This document shows positions 20,789 through 36,900 of a stretch of DNA of 64,000 bases, in pieces; position 1 is the first letter of the stretch; every line of letters starts with the position of its first letter. The stretch lies in assembly GCA_029961685.1 (NCBI GenBank), contig JARWKL010000004.1, positions 19,590,348 to 19,654,347 of the forward strand. Direction: 5' to 3'. Both the position numbers and the translations under genes were made by a program. The notes under the pieces are model-generated. The model was not told the DNA's origin, made no database searches, and was given only the letters and a program-made list of their open reading frames with translations. Source of the DNA: Aristolochia californica. Lineage: Eukaryota; Streptophyta; Magnoliopsida; Piperales; Aristolochiaceae.

Positions 20789-23700
20789 GATATTTACCCG
20801 AGTCAAACAAGCTATTATTTTGCCCACTTACAAAAAACTGACCTAACAATCATAGATGCTTGTAAAGTGATTTATCATGTGTAACGGGCTATATTTTTGT
20901 AAGGAATGCCTTATGGATTAGGAGTCAACTCTCATTTAAAAACCCCCCGCTTCCCCCTTTTCTCGACGATTGCAGAACCTGATATATAAAAACTAAAAAG
21001 AGTTTACAATCCCTAAAAATTACAGACACCTTTGGGAATTATCTCTCTCTACATTTTTTCATTGAGCATTTCCATTATAGATGTATCCTTTTTATTTAAA
21101 TCAAAACTTGAGTTTTCACTTTCCCTTCATCTAGTAAACAAAAAAAAGAGATAAAAGGCAAATAGATCACAACAAAATTAAAATTTTAGAGTTATTTATG
21201 GAAAGAATTTAAAGCAATAAACAAATGTAAGTAAAGAAAATTTATTCACACGCCACAAATGAACACAAAAGTTATGTTATCCAAGTTTGGGAATTTCCAC
21301 TAGTCCAGCCCTAATAACTCGGAATTTTATAAGAAAGAGATTTTTCTACACATGTTTAAAAAATGGATATGCATGCCTGAAACATGTTAAAGATGCAAAT
21401 GACCTATGGATCAAAACCTTTTAAAGAGTATAACATTAAATTCTCAAGTGAATGTGCAGTGGAATATTTACCCGAGTCAATCAAACCATTATTTTGCACA
21501 TTTACAAAAAGCTGACCTAACAATCATAGATGATTGTAATGTGATTTATCATGTGTAACGGGCTATATTTTTTTAAGGAATAACTTATGGATTGGGAGTC
21601 AACACACAGTTAAAAATCACCTGCCTCCCCCATTTCCTAACGATTGCAGAACATGATATAAAAAAACTAAAAAGAGTTTACAATCCCTAAAAATAACAGG
21701 CACTTTTTGGAATTATCTCTCTCAACATTTTTGCATTGTGAATTTCTATTATAGATGTATACTTTTTTCCTAAATCAAAACTTGAGTTTTCACTTTCCCT
21801 TCATCTCAAAAACAAAAAAAAAAAGTGATAAAAGGCAAATAGATCACAAAAAAATTAAAATTTTAGAGTTTATTTATGGAAAGAATTTAAATAAATAAAC
21901 AAATATAAGTAAAGAAAATTTATTCACACACCACAAATTAACACAAAAGTTTTGTTATCCAAGTTTGGGAATTTGCACTAGTTCAGCCCTAATATCTCAG
22001 AATTTTATAAGAAAGAGATTTTTCTACACATGTTTAAAAAATGGATATGCAGGCTTGAAACATGTTAAAGATGAAAATGACCAATGGATCCAAACCTTTT
22101 AAAGTGTATAACACTAAATTCTCAAGTGATTGGGCGGTGGAATATTTACCCGAGCCAAAGAAGCCATTATTTTGCCAATTTACAAAAAGCCACCTAACGA
22201 TCATAGATGAGTGTAATGTGATTTATCAAGTGTAACGAGATATATTTTTTTAAGGAATGACTTATGGACTGGGAGCCAACACTCAGTTAAAAATCCCCCG
22301 CCTCCCCCTTTTCCCGACGATTGCAGAACCTGATATATAAAAGCTAAAAAGAGTTTGCAATCCCTAAAAATTACAGACACTTTTTGGAATTATCTTTCTC
22401 TAAATTTTTTCATTGTGAATTTCTATTATAAATGTGTTTCCTAAATCAAAACATGAGTTTTCACTTTCCCCTCATCTTGTAAACAAAAAAAAAAGAAAAA
22501 AGGCAAATAGATCACAACAAAATGAAAATTTTAGAGTTTATGTATGGAAAGAATTTAAAGCAAAAAACAAATGTAAATTAAGAAAATTTATTCACACACC
22601 ACAAACGAACAAAAAAGTTTTGTTTTCCAAGTTTGGGAAATTCCACTAGTTAGGCCCTAATAGCTTAGAATTTTATAAGAAAGTGGATTTTCTACACATG
22701 TTTTAAAAAATGGATATGCATGTTTGAAACATGTTAAAGATACAAATGACCTATGGATCCAAATCTTTTAAAGAGAATAACATTAAATTCTCAAGTGAAC
22801 GTGCGGTGGGATATTTACCCGAGTCAAACAAGCCATTATTTTGCCCACTTACAAAAAGCTAACCTAACGATCATAGATGATTGTAAAGTGGTTTATTATA
22901 CATAACGGGTAATATTTTTTTAAGGAATGACTTATAAAAATGGATTGGGAGTCAACACTCAGTTAAAAATCACCCACCTCCCCTTTTTCCTGATGATTGC
23001 AGAACATGATATATAAAAACTAAAAAAAGTTTAAAATCCCTAAAAATAGCAAACACTTTTGGAATTATCTCTCTCTACATTTTTTCATTGTGAATTTCTA
23101 TTATAGATGTATACTTTTTTCCTAAATCAAAACTTGAGTTTTCACTTTCCCTTCATCTCGTAAACAAAAAAAAGAGATAAAAGGCAAATAGATCACAACA
23201 AAATGAAAATTTTATAGTTTATTTATGGTAAGAATTTGAAGCAATAAGCAAATGTAAGTAAAGAAAATTTATTCACACACCATAAATGAACACAAAAATT
23301 TCGTTATCCAAGTTTAGGAATTTGCACTAGTTCAGCCCTACTAGCTCGGAATTTTATAGGAAAGTGATTTTTCTACACATGTTTAAAAAATGCATATGCA
23401 TGCTAGAAACATGTCAAAAATGCAAATGACCAATGGATCCAAACCTTTTAAAGTGTATAAAATTAAATTCTCAAGTGAACGTGCGGTGGAATATTTACCC
23501 GAGTCAAAGAAGCCATTATTTGGCCCATTTACAAAAACCCACCTAACGATCATAGATGATTGTAATGTGATTTATCATGCGTAACAGGCTATATGTTTTT
23601 TAAGGAATGACTTATGGACTGGGAGTCAACACTCTGTTAAAAATCCCCACCTCCCCCTTTTCCCGATGATTGCAGAACCTAATATATAAAAACTAAAAAG

Positions 23701-26700
23701 AGTTTACAATCCCTAAAAATTACAGACACTTTTTGGAATTATCTCTCTCTACATTTTTGCATTGTGAATTTCAATTATATATGTATACTTTTTTCCTCAA
23801 TCAAAACACGAGTTTTCACTTTCCCATCATCTCATAAACAAAAAAAAAGAGAAAAAAGGCAAATAGATCACAACAAAATGAAAATTATAGAGTTCATGTA
23901 TGGAGAGAATTTAAAGCAATGAACAAATTTAAATAAATAAAATTTTTTTACACACCCCAAATGAACACAAAAGTTTGGTTATCCAAGTTTGGGAAATTCC
24001 TCTTGTTCAACCCTAATAGCTCGGAATTTTATAAGAAAGAGATTTTTCTACACATGTTTGAAAAAATGGATATGCATGCTTAAAATATGTTAAAGACGTA
24101 AATCACCAATGGATCCAAACCTTTTAAAGAGAATAACATTAAATTCTCAAGTGAACAGGCAGTGGGATATTTACCCAAGTCAAACAAGCCATTATTTTGC
24201 CCACTTATAAAAAGCTGACCTAACGATCATAGATGTAAAGTGATTTATTATGTATAACGGGCAATATTTTTGTGAGAAATGACTTATGGATTGGGAGTCA
24301 ACTCTTAGTTAAAAATCCCCCACCTCCCCCTTTTTCAGATGATTGCAGAACCTGATATATAAAAACTAAAAAGAGTTTACAATCCCTTAAAATTACAGAC
24401 ACTTTTTGGAATTATCTCTCTCTACATTTGTTCATTGTGCATTTCCTTTATAGATGTATACTTTTTTCTTAAATCAAAACTTAAGTTTTCACTTTCCCTT
24501 CAGCTCGTAAACAAAAAAAAGAGGTAAAAGGAAAATAGATACCAACAAAATGAAACTTTTACTATTTATGTAAGGAAAGAATTTAAAGCAATTAAAAAAT
24601 ATAAGTAAAAAAAATTTATTCACACACCACAAATGAACACAAAAGTTTTGTTATCCAAGTTTGGGAAATTCCACTAGTTCAACCCTAATAGCTCGGAATT
24701 TTATAAGAAAGAGATTTTTCTACACATGTTTTAAAAAATGGATATGCATGCTTGAAATATGTTAAAGATGTAATTCACCAATGGATCCAAACATTTTAAA
24801 GAGAATAACATTAAATTCTCAAGTGAACGTGGGGTGGGATATTTACCCGAGTCAAACAAGCCATTATTTTTCCATCTAACAAAAAGCTGACCTAACGATC
24901 ATGGATGATTGTAAAGTGATTTATTATGCGAACGGGCAATATTTTTGTGAGGAATGACTTCTGGATTGGGAGTCAACTCTTAGTTAAAAATCCCCCGCCT
25001 CCCCTTTTTCTAGACGATTGCAGAACCTGATATATAAAAACTAAAAAGAGTTTACAATCCCTAAAAATTATAGACACTTTTTGGAATTATCTCTCTCTAC
25101 ATTTGTTCATTGTGCTTTTCCATTGTCGATGTATACTTTTTTCTTAAAACAAAACTTAACTTTTCACTTACCCTTTAGCTCGTAAACAAAAGAAAAAGTT
25201 GTAAAAGGAAAATAGATAACAACAAAATGAAAATTTTACAGTTCATTAATGGAAAGAATTTAAAGCAATAAACAAATGTAAGTAAAAAAAATTTATTCAC
25301 ACTCCACAAATGAACACAAAAGTTTTGTTATCTAAGTTTGGGAAATTCCACTAGTTCAACCTTAATAGCTCAGAATTATATAAGAAAGATTTTTTTCTAC
25401 ACATGTTTAAAAAAATGGATGTGCATGCTTGAAACATATCAAAGATTCAAATGACCTATGGATCCAAACCTTTTAAAGAGAATAACATAAAATTCTGAAG
25501 TGAACATGCAGTGAGATATTTACCCGAGTCAAACAAGCCATTATATTTCCCATTAACAAAAAGCTGACATAACGATCATAGATGATCGTAAAGTGATTTA
25601 TTATGCATAACTGACAATATTTTTTTAGAAATGACTTATGGATTGGGGGTGATCTCTCAGTTAAAAATCCCCCGCTTCCCCCTTTTCCCGACGATTGTAG
25701 AACCTCAGATATAAAAACTAAAAAGAGTTTACAATCCCTAAAAATTACAAACACTTTTTTGGAATTATCTCTCTCTACATTTGTGCATTGTGCATTTTCA
25801 TTATAGATGTATAATTTTTTCTTAAATCAAAACTTGATTTTTCACATTCCCTTCACTTCGTAGACAAAAAAAGAGATAAAAGGCAAATAGATCACAACAA
25901 AATGAAAATTTTAGAGTTGATGTATGGTAAGAAGCAATAAAAAAAGTAACTAAAGAAAATTTATTCACACACCACAAATGAACACAAAAGTTTTGTTATC
26001 CAAGTTTGGGACTAGATCAACCCTAATAACTCGGAATTTTATAATAAAGAGAATTTTCTGCACATGTTTTAAAAAATGGATATGGATGCTTGAAACATAT
26101 TAAAGATGCAAATGACCTATGGATCCAAACCTCTTAAAGAGAATAACATTAAATTTTCAAGTGAACCTGCAGTGGGATATTTACCGGAGTCAAACAACCT
26201 ATTATTTTTCCCTCTTACAAATAGCTGACCTAATGATCATAGATGATTGTAAAGTGATTTATCATGTGTAGCGGGCTATATTTTTGTAAGGAATGACTTA
26301 TAGATTGGGAGTCAAATCTTAGTTAAAAATCTCCCATTTCCCGCTTTTCCCAACGATTGCAGAACATGATATATAAAAACTTAAAAGAGTTTAAAATCAT
26401 TTAAAATTACAGACACTTTTTGGAATTATTTCTCTTTACATTTGTGCATTGTGCCTTTCCATTATAGATGTATCTTTTTTTCTTAAATCAAAACTTGAGT
26501 TTTCACTTTTCCTTCATCTCGTAAACAAAAAAAAGAGATAACAGGCAAAAAGATCACAACAAAATGAAAATTTTACAGTTTATGTATGGAAAGAATTTAA
26601 CGCAATAAAAAAATGTAAGTAAATAAAATTTATTCACTCACCACAATTGAACACAAAAGTTTTTTTATCCAAGTTTGGGAATTTCCACTAGTTAAACCCT

Positions 26701-28077
26701 AATAGTTCGGAATTTTATATGAAAGAGAGTTTTCTACACATGTTTGAAAAAATGGATATGCATGTTTGAAACATGTTAAAGATGCAAATGACCTATGGAT
26801 CCAAACCTTTTAAAGAGAATAAGATTAAGTTCTCAAGTGAAGGTGCAGTGGGATATTTACCCGAGTCAAATAAGCTATTATTTTTCCCACTTAAAAAAAG
26901 ATGACCTAACCATCATAGATGATTGTAAAGTAATTTATCATGTGTAACGGGCTATATTTTTGTAAGGAACGACTTATGGATTTGGAGTCAACACTTAGTT
27001 AAAAGTCCCCCACCTCCCCCCTTTTCCTGACGATTGTAGAACCTGATATATAAAAACTAAAAAGAATTTACAATCCCTAAAAATTACCGACACTTTTTTG
27101 ATTTATCTCTCTCTACATTTTAGCATTGTAAATTTCTATTATAGATGTATAATTTTTTCCTAAATCAAAATATGAGTTTTCACATTCCCATCATCACGTA
27201 AACAAAAAAAAAAAGAGAAAACAAGGCAAATAGATCACAACAAAACGAAAATTTTAGAGTTTATGTATGGAAAGAATTTAAAGAAATAAAAAAATGTAAA
27301 TAAATAAATAAAATTTATTCACACGCTACAAATGAACACAAAATTTTTGTTTTTGGAAAATTCCACAAGTTCAACCCTTATAGCACGGAATTTTATAAGC
27401 AAGAGATTTTTCTACACATGTTTTAAAAAATTGATATGCATGCTTGAAACATGTTAAAGATACAAATGACCTATGGATCCTAACCTATTCAAGAGAATAA
27501 CATTAAATTCTCAAGGGAATGTGTAGTGGGATATTTGCTCGAGTCAAACAAGCCATTATTTTTCCCATTTACAAAAAGCTGGCCTAACGATCATTGATGA
27601 TTGTAAAGTGATTTATCATGCATAACGGGCTATATTTTTGTAAAGAATGACTTAGGGATTGGGAGCCAACACTCAGTTTAAAATCCCCCGCCTCCCCCTT
27701 TTCCCGACGATTGCAGAACCTCATATATAAAAACTTAAAAGAGTTTACAATCCCTAAAAATTGCAGAAATTTTTTTGAATTATCTCTCTCTACATTTGTG
27801 CATTGTGCATTTCCATTAATGATGTATCCTTTTTTCGTCAATCAAAACTTAAGTTTTCTCTTTCTCTTCAGCTCGTAAACAAAAAAAAAAAAAAAGATAA
27901 AAGGCAAATAGATCACAACAAAATAAAAATTTTACAGTTTATGTATGGAAAGAATTTAAATCAATTAAAAAATGTAAGTAAAGAAAATTTATTCACATGC
28001 CAAAAATGAACACAAAAGTTTTGTTATCCAAGTTTGGGAAATTTCACTAGTTAAACCCTAATAGCTCAGAATTTTAT

Positions 28078-28090
28078 AAGAAATCAAGTG
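28078..28090 (+). other. Satellite monomer with about 120-bp deletion
   Basis: TTTTATAAGAAA is joined directly to TCAAGTGAATGTGCGG. The normal stretch through CTACACATG, ATATGCATGC and TGGATCCAAACC is missing. Confidence 0.85.
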
Positions 28091-30810
28091 AATGTGCGGT
28101 GGGATATTTACCTGAGTCAAACAAGCCATTATTTTGCCCACTTACAAAAAGTTGACCTAATGATTATAGATGATGGTAAAGTTATTTATCATGTGTAATG
28201 GGCTATATTTTTTTAAGAAATGACTTATGGATTGGGAGTCAACTCTCAGTTAAAAATCCCCCATTTCCCCCTTTTCCTGACGATTGCATAACCTGATATA
28301 TTAACACTAAAAAGAGTTTAAAATCCCTAAAAATTACAGACACTTTTTAGAATTATCTCTTTCTATGTTTGCGAATTGTGCATTTCCATTATATATGTAT
28401 CATTTTTTCTTAAATTAAAACTTGAGTTTTCACTTTCCCTTCAGCTCGTAAAGAAAAAAAAAGAGATAAAAGGCAAATAGATCACAACAAAATAAAAATT
28501 TACAGTTTATTTTTGGAAAGAATTTAAAGAAATAAAAAAATTTAAGTAAAGAAAATTTATTCACACACCACAAATTAACACAAAAGTTTTGTTATCTTAG
28601 TTTGGGAAATTCTACTAGTTCAACCCTAATAGCTCGGAATTTTATAAGAAAGAGATATTTCTGCACATGTTTTAAAAAATGCATATGCACTCTTGAAACA
28701 TGTTAAAGATGCAAATGACGTATGGATCCAAACCTCATAACGAGAATAACATTAAATTCTCAAGTGAACGTGCGGTGGGATATTTACCCGAGTAAAACAA
28801 GCCATTATTTTGCCCACTTACAAAAAGCTAATCTAACGATCATAGATGATTGTAAAGTGATTTATCATGACTAAAGGGCTATATTTTGGTACGGAATGAC
28901 TTATGGATAGGGAGTCAACTCTCAATTAAACATCCTCAGTTTCCCCCTTTTCCCGACGATTGCAGAACCTTATATATAAAAACTAAAAAGAGTTTACAAT
29001 CCCTAAAAATTACAGATACTTTTTAGAATTATATGTCTCTACTTTTTTGCATTGTGAATTTCCATTATAGATGTATCATTTTTTCTTAAATCAAAACTTG
29101 AGTTTTCATTTTTCCTTCAACTCGTAAACAAAAAAAAAAAAGAGATAAAAGGCAAATAGATCACAACAAAATGAAAATTTTACAGTTTATGTTTGAAAAG
29201 GATTTAAAGCAATAAATAAATCTAAATGAAGAAAATTTATTCACACACCACAAATGAACTTAAAATTTTTGTTATCCAAGTTTAGGAAATTCAAATAGTT
29301 CAACCCTAATAGCTCAGAATTTTATAAGAAAGAGATTTTTCTACACTTGTTTTAAAAAATGGATATGAATGCTTGAAACAAGTTAAATATGTAAATCACC
29401 TATGGATCCAAACCTTTTAAAGAGAATAACATTAAATTCACAAGTGAACGTGCGGTGGGATATTTACCAAAGTCAAACAAGCCATTATTTTGCCCACTTA
29501 CAAAAAGCTGACCTAACGATCATAGATGATTGTAAAGTGATTTATTATGCCTAACTGGAATATTTTTGTAAGGAATGACTTAAGGATTGCGAGTTCACTT
29601 TCAGTTAAAAATCCCCCGCTACCCCCTTTTCCCGACGATTGCAGAACCTGATATATAAAAACAAAAATGAGTTTAAAATCCAAAACAAATTACAGAAAAT
29701 TTTTGGAATTATAACTCTCTATATTTGTGCATTGTGATTTTCCTTTATAGATGTGTACTTTTTTTTTTAAATCAAAACTTGAGTTTTCACTTTCCCTTCA
29801 TCTCGTAAAAGAAAAAAGAGATAAAAGGCAAAAAGATCACAACAAAATGAAAATTTTAGAGTTTATGTATGGAAAGAATTTAAAACAATAAAAAAATATA
29901 AATAGAGATAATTTATTAACACACCACAAATGAATACAAAAGTTTTTTTATCCAAGTTTGGGAAATTCCTCTAGATCAACCCTAATAGCTAGGTATTTTG
30001 AAAGAAAGAGATTTTTCTACGCATCTTTTAATCGATAGATATGCATGCTTGAAATATATTAAAGATGCCAATCATCTATGGATCCAAACCTTTTAAAGAG
30101 AATAACATTAAACTCTCAAGTGAATGTGCGGTGGGATATTTACCCGAGTCAAACAAGCCATTATTTTACCCATTTACAAAAAGCTGACCTAACGATCATA
30201 GATGATTTTAAAATAATTTGTCATATGTAACGGGCTATATTGTTGTAAGGAATGACTTATGGATTGGGCGTCAAGACTCAGTTAAAAATCCCCCGCCTCC
30301 CCGTTTTAATAATGATTGCAGAACCTGATATATAAAACCGAAAAAGAGTTTACAATCCCTAAACATTACAGACACTTTTTGGAATTATCTCTCTCTAAAT
30401 TTTTGCATTGTGCATTTCCATTTTAGATATATACTTTTTTATTAAATCAAAACTTGAGTTTTCACTTTCCCTTCATCTCATAAACGAAAAAAAAGAGATA
30501 AAGGGCAAATAGATCACAACAAAATGAAAATTTTAGAGTTCATATATGGAAATAATTTGAAGCAATAAACAAATGTAAGTAAAGAAAATTTATTCACACA
30601 CCACAAATGAACTTAAAATTTTTGTTATCCAAGTTTTGGAAATTGGACAAGATCAACCCTAATAGCTCGGTATTTTATAAGAAAGAGATTTTTATACACA
30701 TGTTTTAATAAATGGATATGCTTGCTTGAAACATGGTAAAGATGCAATTGACCTATGGATTCAAACCTTTTAAAGAGAATAAAAATAAATTCTCAAGTGA
30801 ACGTGCGGTG

Positions 30811-30930
30811 GGATATTTACTCGAGTCAAAGAAGCCATTGTTTTACCCATTTCCAAAAAGCTAGCCTAATAAATTTACCCGAGTCAAACAAGCCATTATT
30901 TTGCCCATTTACAAAAAGTTGACCTAAAAA
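30811..30930 (+). repeat. Internal duplication of about 58 bp in one satellite monomer
   Basis: The TTTACCCGAGTCAAACAAGCC...ACAAAAAG stretch occurs twice in a row (about 30815-30868 and 30873-30926). The distance between neighbouring landmarks (30810 to about 31543) is 733 bp, about 58 more than normal. Confidence 0.85.
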
Positions 30931-33900
30931 TCATAGATGATTGTAATGTGATGTAACATGCGCAACGAGCTATATTTTTTAAAGTAATGACTTATGGATT
31001 GGGTGTCAACACTCAGTTAAAAATCCCCCGGTTTCCCTTTTTTTCGACGATTGTAGAACCTGATATATAAAAAATAAAAAGAGTTTACAATCCCTAAAAA
31101 TGAAAGACACTTTTTGGAATTATCTCCCTTTAAAATTTTGAATTGTGCATTCAATTTTAGAAGTATACTTTTTTCTTATGTAAAAACTTGAGTTTTCACT
31201 TTCCCTTCATCTCGAAAACAAAAGAAAGAGATAAAAGGCAAATAAGTCACAACAAAATGAAAATTTTAGAGTTTATGTATGGAAAGAATTTAAAGCAATA
31301 AACAAATGTAAGTAAAGAAAATTTATTCACACACCACAAATGAACACAAAAGTTTTGTTATCCAAGTTTGGGAAATTCCACTAGATACCCCCTAATAGCT
31401 CGATATTTTATAACAAAGAGATTTTTCTTCACATGTTTTAATAAATGGATATGCATGGTTGAAAAATTTTAAAGATGCAAATGACCTATGGATCCAAACC
31501 TTTTAAAGTGTATAACATTAAATTCTCAAGTGAACATGCGGTGGAATATTTACCCGAGTCAAACAAGCCATTATTTTGCCCATTTACAAAAATTGACCTA
31601 ACGATCATATATGATTGTTAAGTGATTTTTAATGCATAACAGGCTATGTGTATTTAAGGAATGACTTATGGATTGGGAGTCAACACTCAGTTAAAAATCC
31701 CCCGGATCCCCCTTTTCTCGACGATTGCAGATCCTGATATGTAAACACTAAAAAGAGTTTAAAATCCCAAAAAATTATAGACACTTTTTGGAATTATCTC
31801 TGTCTACATTTTTTGCATTGTGAATATCCATTATAGATGTATACTTTTTTCTTAATTCAAAACACGAGTTTTCACTTTCTTTTCATATCGTAAACAAAAA
31901 AGAGAGCAAAAAGGAAAATAGATCACACCAAAATGAAAATTTTAGAGCTTATGAATGGAAATAATTTAAAAAAATAAAAAAATGTAAATAAATTAAATTT
32001 ATTCACACACCACAAATGAACACAATTTTTGTTATCCAAGTTTGGGAAATTTCACTAGTTCAACCCAAATAGCTCGGAATTTTATAAGAAAGAGATTTTT
32101 CTACACATGTTTTAAAAAATGGATATGCATGCTTCAAACATGTTAAAGATGCAAATGACCGATGGATCCCAACATTTTAAAGAGAAAAAAATTAAATTTT
32201 CAAGTGAACATGCGGTGGGATATTTACATGAGTCAAACAAGCCATAATTTTGCCCGCTTACAAAAAGCTGACCTAACGATCATAGATGATTGTAAAGTGA
32301 TTTATCATGCATAACCGGCTATATTTTTGTAAAGAATGACTTATGGATTGGGAGTCAACTCTAAGTTAAAAATCCCTCGGCTCCCCCTTTTCCCGACGTT
32401 TGTAGAACCTGATATATAAAAACTAAAAAGAGTTTACAATCCCTTAAAATTACAGACACTTTTTGGATTTATCTCTCTCTACATTTATGCATTGTGCATT
32501 TCCATTTTAAATGTATACATTTTTGTTTTAGAAATACTTGAGTTTTCACTTTCCCTACATCTCGTAAACAAAAAAAAAAATGGTAGAAGGTCACAACAAA
32601 ATGAAAATTTTAGAGTTTAAGTATGGAAAGAATTTAAAGCAATAAATAAATTCAAGTAAAGAAAATTTATTCACATATCACAAATGAACACAAAATTTTT
32701 GTTATCCAAGTTTGATAATTTGACAACTTCAACCCTAATAGCTCAAAATTTTATTACAAAGAGATTTTTCAGCACATGTTTAAAGAAATCGATATGCATG
32801 CTTGAAACATGTTTAAGATGCAAATGACCTATTGATCCAAACATTTTAAAGAGTATAACTTTAAAATCTCAAGTGAACATGCTGTGGAATATTTACCCTA
32901 GTCAAACAACCCACTATTTTGTCCATTTACAAAAAGCTGACCTACCGATCATATATGATTGTAATATGCTATATCATGCGTAACAGGTTATATTTTTTTC
33001 ATGAATGACTTATTGATTGGGAGTCAACACATAGTGAAAAATCCCCTGTCTCCCCCTTTTCTCGATGATTTTAGAACCTGATATATAAAAACTAAAAAGA
33101 GTTTACAATCCCTAAAAATTATAGACACTTTTTGGAATTATCTCTCTCTACATTTTTGCATTGAGAATTTCCATTACAGATGTAAACTTTTTTCTTAATT
33201 CAAAACATGTGTTTTCCCTTTCTTTTCATCTCGTAAACAAAAAAAAGAGAAAAAAGCCAAATAGATAACAACAAAATGAAAATTTTAGAGCTAATGTATG
33301 GAAATAATTTAAAGCAATAAACAAATGAAAATAAATAAAATTTATTCACACACCACAAATGAACACAAAAGTTTTGTTACCCAAGTTTGGGAAATTCCAC
33401 TCGTGCAACCCAAATAGCACGGAATTTTATAAGAAAGAGATTTTTCTACACATGTTTTAAGAAATGGATATGTATGCTTGAAACATGTTAAAGATGTAAA
33501 TTACCTATGGATCCAAACCTTTTCAAGAGAATAACATTAAATTCTCAAGTGAACGTGCGGTGGGATATTTACCCGAGTCAAACAAGCCATTATTTTGCCC
33601 ACTTACAAAAAGCTGACCTAACGATCATAGATGATTACAAAGTGATTTATTATGCGAAATGGGCAATATTTTTGTAAGGATTGAATTTTTAATTGGGAGT
33701 CAACTCTCAGTTAAAAATCCCCCGCCTCCCCCTTTTCCAAAAGATTGCAGAACCTGATATATAAAAACTAAAAAGAGTTTACAATCCCTAAAAATTACAG
33801 AAACTTTTTGGAATTATTTCTCTCTACATTTGTGCATTGTGCATTTTAAATATAGATGTATATTTTTTTCTTAAATCAAAACTTGAGTTTTCACTTTACC

Positions 33901-36900
33901 TTCAGCTCGTAAAAAAAAAAAGAAGTAAAAGGCAAATTGATCACAACAAAATGAAAATTTTAGAGCTTATGTACGACAATTAATTAAAGCAATAAACAAA
34001 TGTAAGTTAAGAAAATTTATTCACACACCACAAATGAACACAAAAGTTTTGTTATCCAAGTTTGGGAAATTCCACTAGTTCAACCCTAATAGCTCGGAAT
34101 TTTATAAGAAAGAGATTTTTCTACTCATGTTTCAAAAATTGGATATGCGTGCTTGAAACATGTTAAAGATGGAAATGATCTATGAAATGAAACCGTTTAA
34201 AGAGAATAACATTAAATTCTCAAGTGAACATGTGGTGGGATATTTATCCGAGTCAAACAATCCATTATTTTGCCTGCTTACAAAAAGCTGACCTAACGAT
34301 CATAGATGATTGTAAAGTAATTTATTATGCGTAATGGGCAATATTTTTGCAAGGAATGACTTATAGATTGGGAGTCAACTCTCAGTTAAAAATCCCGTGC
34401 TTCCCACTTTTCCCGACTATTGCTGAACCTGGTATATAAAAACTAAAAATAGTTTACAACCCCTAAAAATTACAGACACTTTTGGAATTATCTCTCTACA
34501 TTTGTGCATTGTACTTTTCCAATATAGATGTATACTTTTTTCTTAAATCAAAACTTGAGTTTTCACTTTCCCTTCAGCACGTATGCAAAAAAAAAAGAGT
34601 TAAAAGGCAAATAGACAATGAAAAAAATGAAAATTTTAGTGTTTATGTATGGAAATAATTTAAAGAAATAAAAAAATGTAAGTAAAGAAAATTTATTCAC
34701 ACACCACAAATGAACACAAAAGTTTTGTGCCCAAGTTTTGGAAATTCCACTAGTCCAACCCTAATAGTTCGGAATTTTATAAGAAAGAGATTTTTCAACA
34801 CATGTTTTAACAAATAGATATGCATGCTTGAAACATGTTAAAGATGCAAATGACCTTTGGATCCAAACCTTTTGAAGGGAATAACATTAAATTCTCAAGA
34901 GAACGTGCGGTGGGATATTTACCCGAGTCAAAGAAGCCATTATTTTGCTCATTTACAAAAAGCAGACCTAAGGATCATAGATGATTGTAAAGTGATTTAC
35001 GATGTGTAACAGGCTATATTTTTGAAAGGAATGACTTAGGATTTGGAGTCAACACTCAGTTAAAAATTTCTCGCCTCCCCCTTTTTCCAACGATTGCCGA
35101 ACCTGATATATAAAAAATAAAAAGAGTTTACAATCCCTAAAAATTACAAATAATTTTTGGAATTATCTCTTCCTACATTTGTGCATTGTGCATTTCCATT
35201 TTAGATGTATACTTTTTCTTAAACCAAAACTAGATTTTTCACTTTCCCTTCGTTTTGTAAACAAAAAAAGAGATAAAAGTCGAATAGATCAGAACAAAAT
35301 GAAAATTTTAGAGTTTAAGTATGGAAAGAATTTAAAGCAAGAAACAAATGTAAGTTAAGAAAATTTATTCACACACCACAAATGAACACAAAATTTTTGT
35401 TATCCAAGTTTTTGAAATTCTACTAGTTCAACCCAAATAGCTCGGAGTTTTATAAGAAAAATATTTTTCTACACATGTTTTAAAAAATGGATATCCATGC
35501 TTGAAACATGTTAAAGATACAAATGACCTTTGGATCCAAACCTTTTAAAGAGAATAATATTAAATTCTAAAGTGAACGTGCGGTGGGATTTTTACAAGAG
35601 TCAAAGAAGCCATTATTTTCGCATTTGACAAAAAGCAGACCTAACGATCATAGATGATTGTAAAGTGATTTATCATGCATAACAAATTATAGTTTTGTTA
35701 GGAATGACTTATGGATTGGGATTCAAGACTCAATCAAAAATCCCCCACCTTCCCCTTTTCCCGACGATTGTAGAACCTGATATGTAAAAACAAAAAAGAG
35801 TTTACAATCACTAAAAATTACACACACTTTTTGGAATTATCTCTCTCTAAATTTTTGAATTGTGCATTTCCATTTTAGATGGATACTTTTTTCTTAAATC
35901 AAAACTTGAGTTTTCACTTTCCCTTCATCTCCTAAACAAAAAAAAGAGTTTTCAATAGTCACAACAAAATGAAAATTTTAGAGGTTATGTATGGAAAGAA
36001 TATAAAACAATAAAAAAATGTAAATAAAGAAAATTTATTCACACACCACAAATGAACACAAATTTTTTGTTATCCAAGTTTGGGAAATTCCACTAGATCA
36101 ACCCTAATAGCTCGGTATTTTATAAGAAAGAGATTTTTCTACTCATGTTTTAATAAATGGATATGCATGCTTGAAACATGTTAAAGATGCAAATGACCTA
36201 TGGATCCAAACCTTTTAAAGAGAATAACATTAAATTCTGAAGTGAACGTGCAGTGGGATATTTACCCGAGTCAAACATTGCCTTATTTTACCCATTTACA
36301 AAAAGTTGACCTAATGATCATAGATGATTTTAAAGTGATTTATCATGCATAACGGGCTATATTTTTGTAAGGAATGACTTATGTATTGGGAGTCAATACT
36401 TTGTCAAAAATCCCCCGCCTCCCCCTTTTACTGACGATTGTCGAACCTGATATATAAAAACTAAAAACAGTTTACAATCCCTAAAAATTACTGATACTTT
36501 TTGGAATTATCTCTCCCTACATTTGTGCATTGTGCATTTCCATTTTATATGTATACTTTTTTATTAAATCAAAACTTGAGTTTCCACTTTCCCTTCATCT
36601 CATAAACAAAAAAAGAGATAAAAGGCAAATAGATAACAACAAAATGAAAATTTTAGAGTTTAAGTATGGAAATAATTGTAAGCAATAAAAAAATGTAAAG
36701 AAAGAAAATTTATTCACTCACCACGAATGAACACAAAAGTTTTGTTATCCAAGTTTGGGAAATTCCACTTGTTCAACCCTAGTATTACAAAATTTTATAA
36801 GAAAGTGATTTTTCTACACATGTTTTAAAAAATGGATATGCATGCTTGAAACATGTTAAAGATGAATGACCTATGGATCCAAACCTTTTATAATGAATAA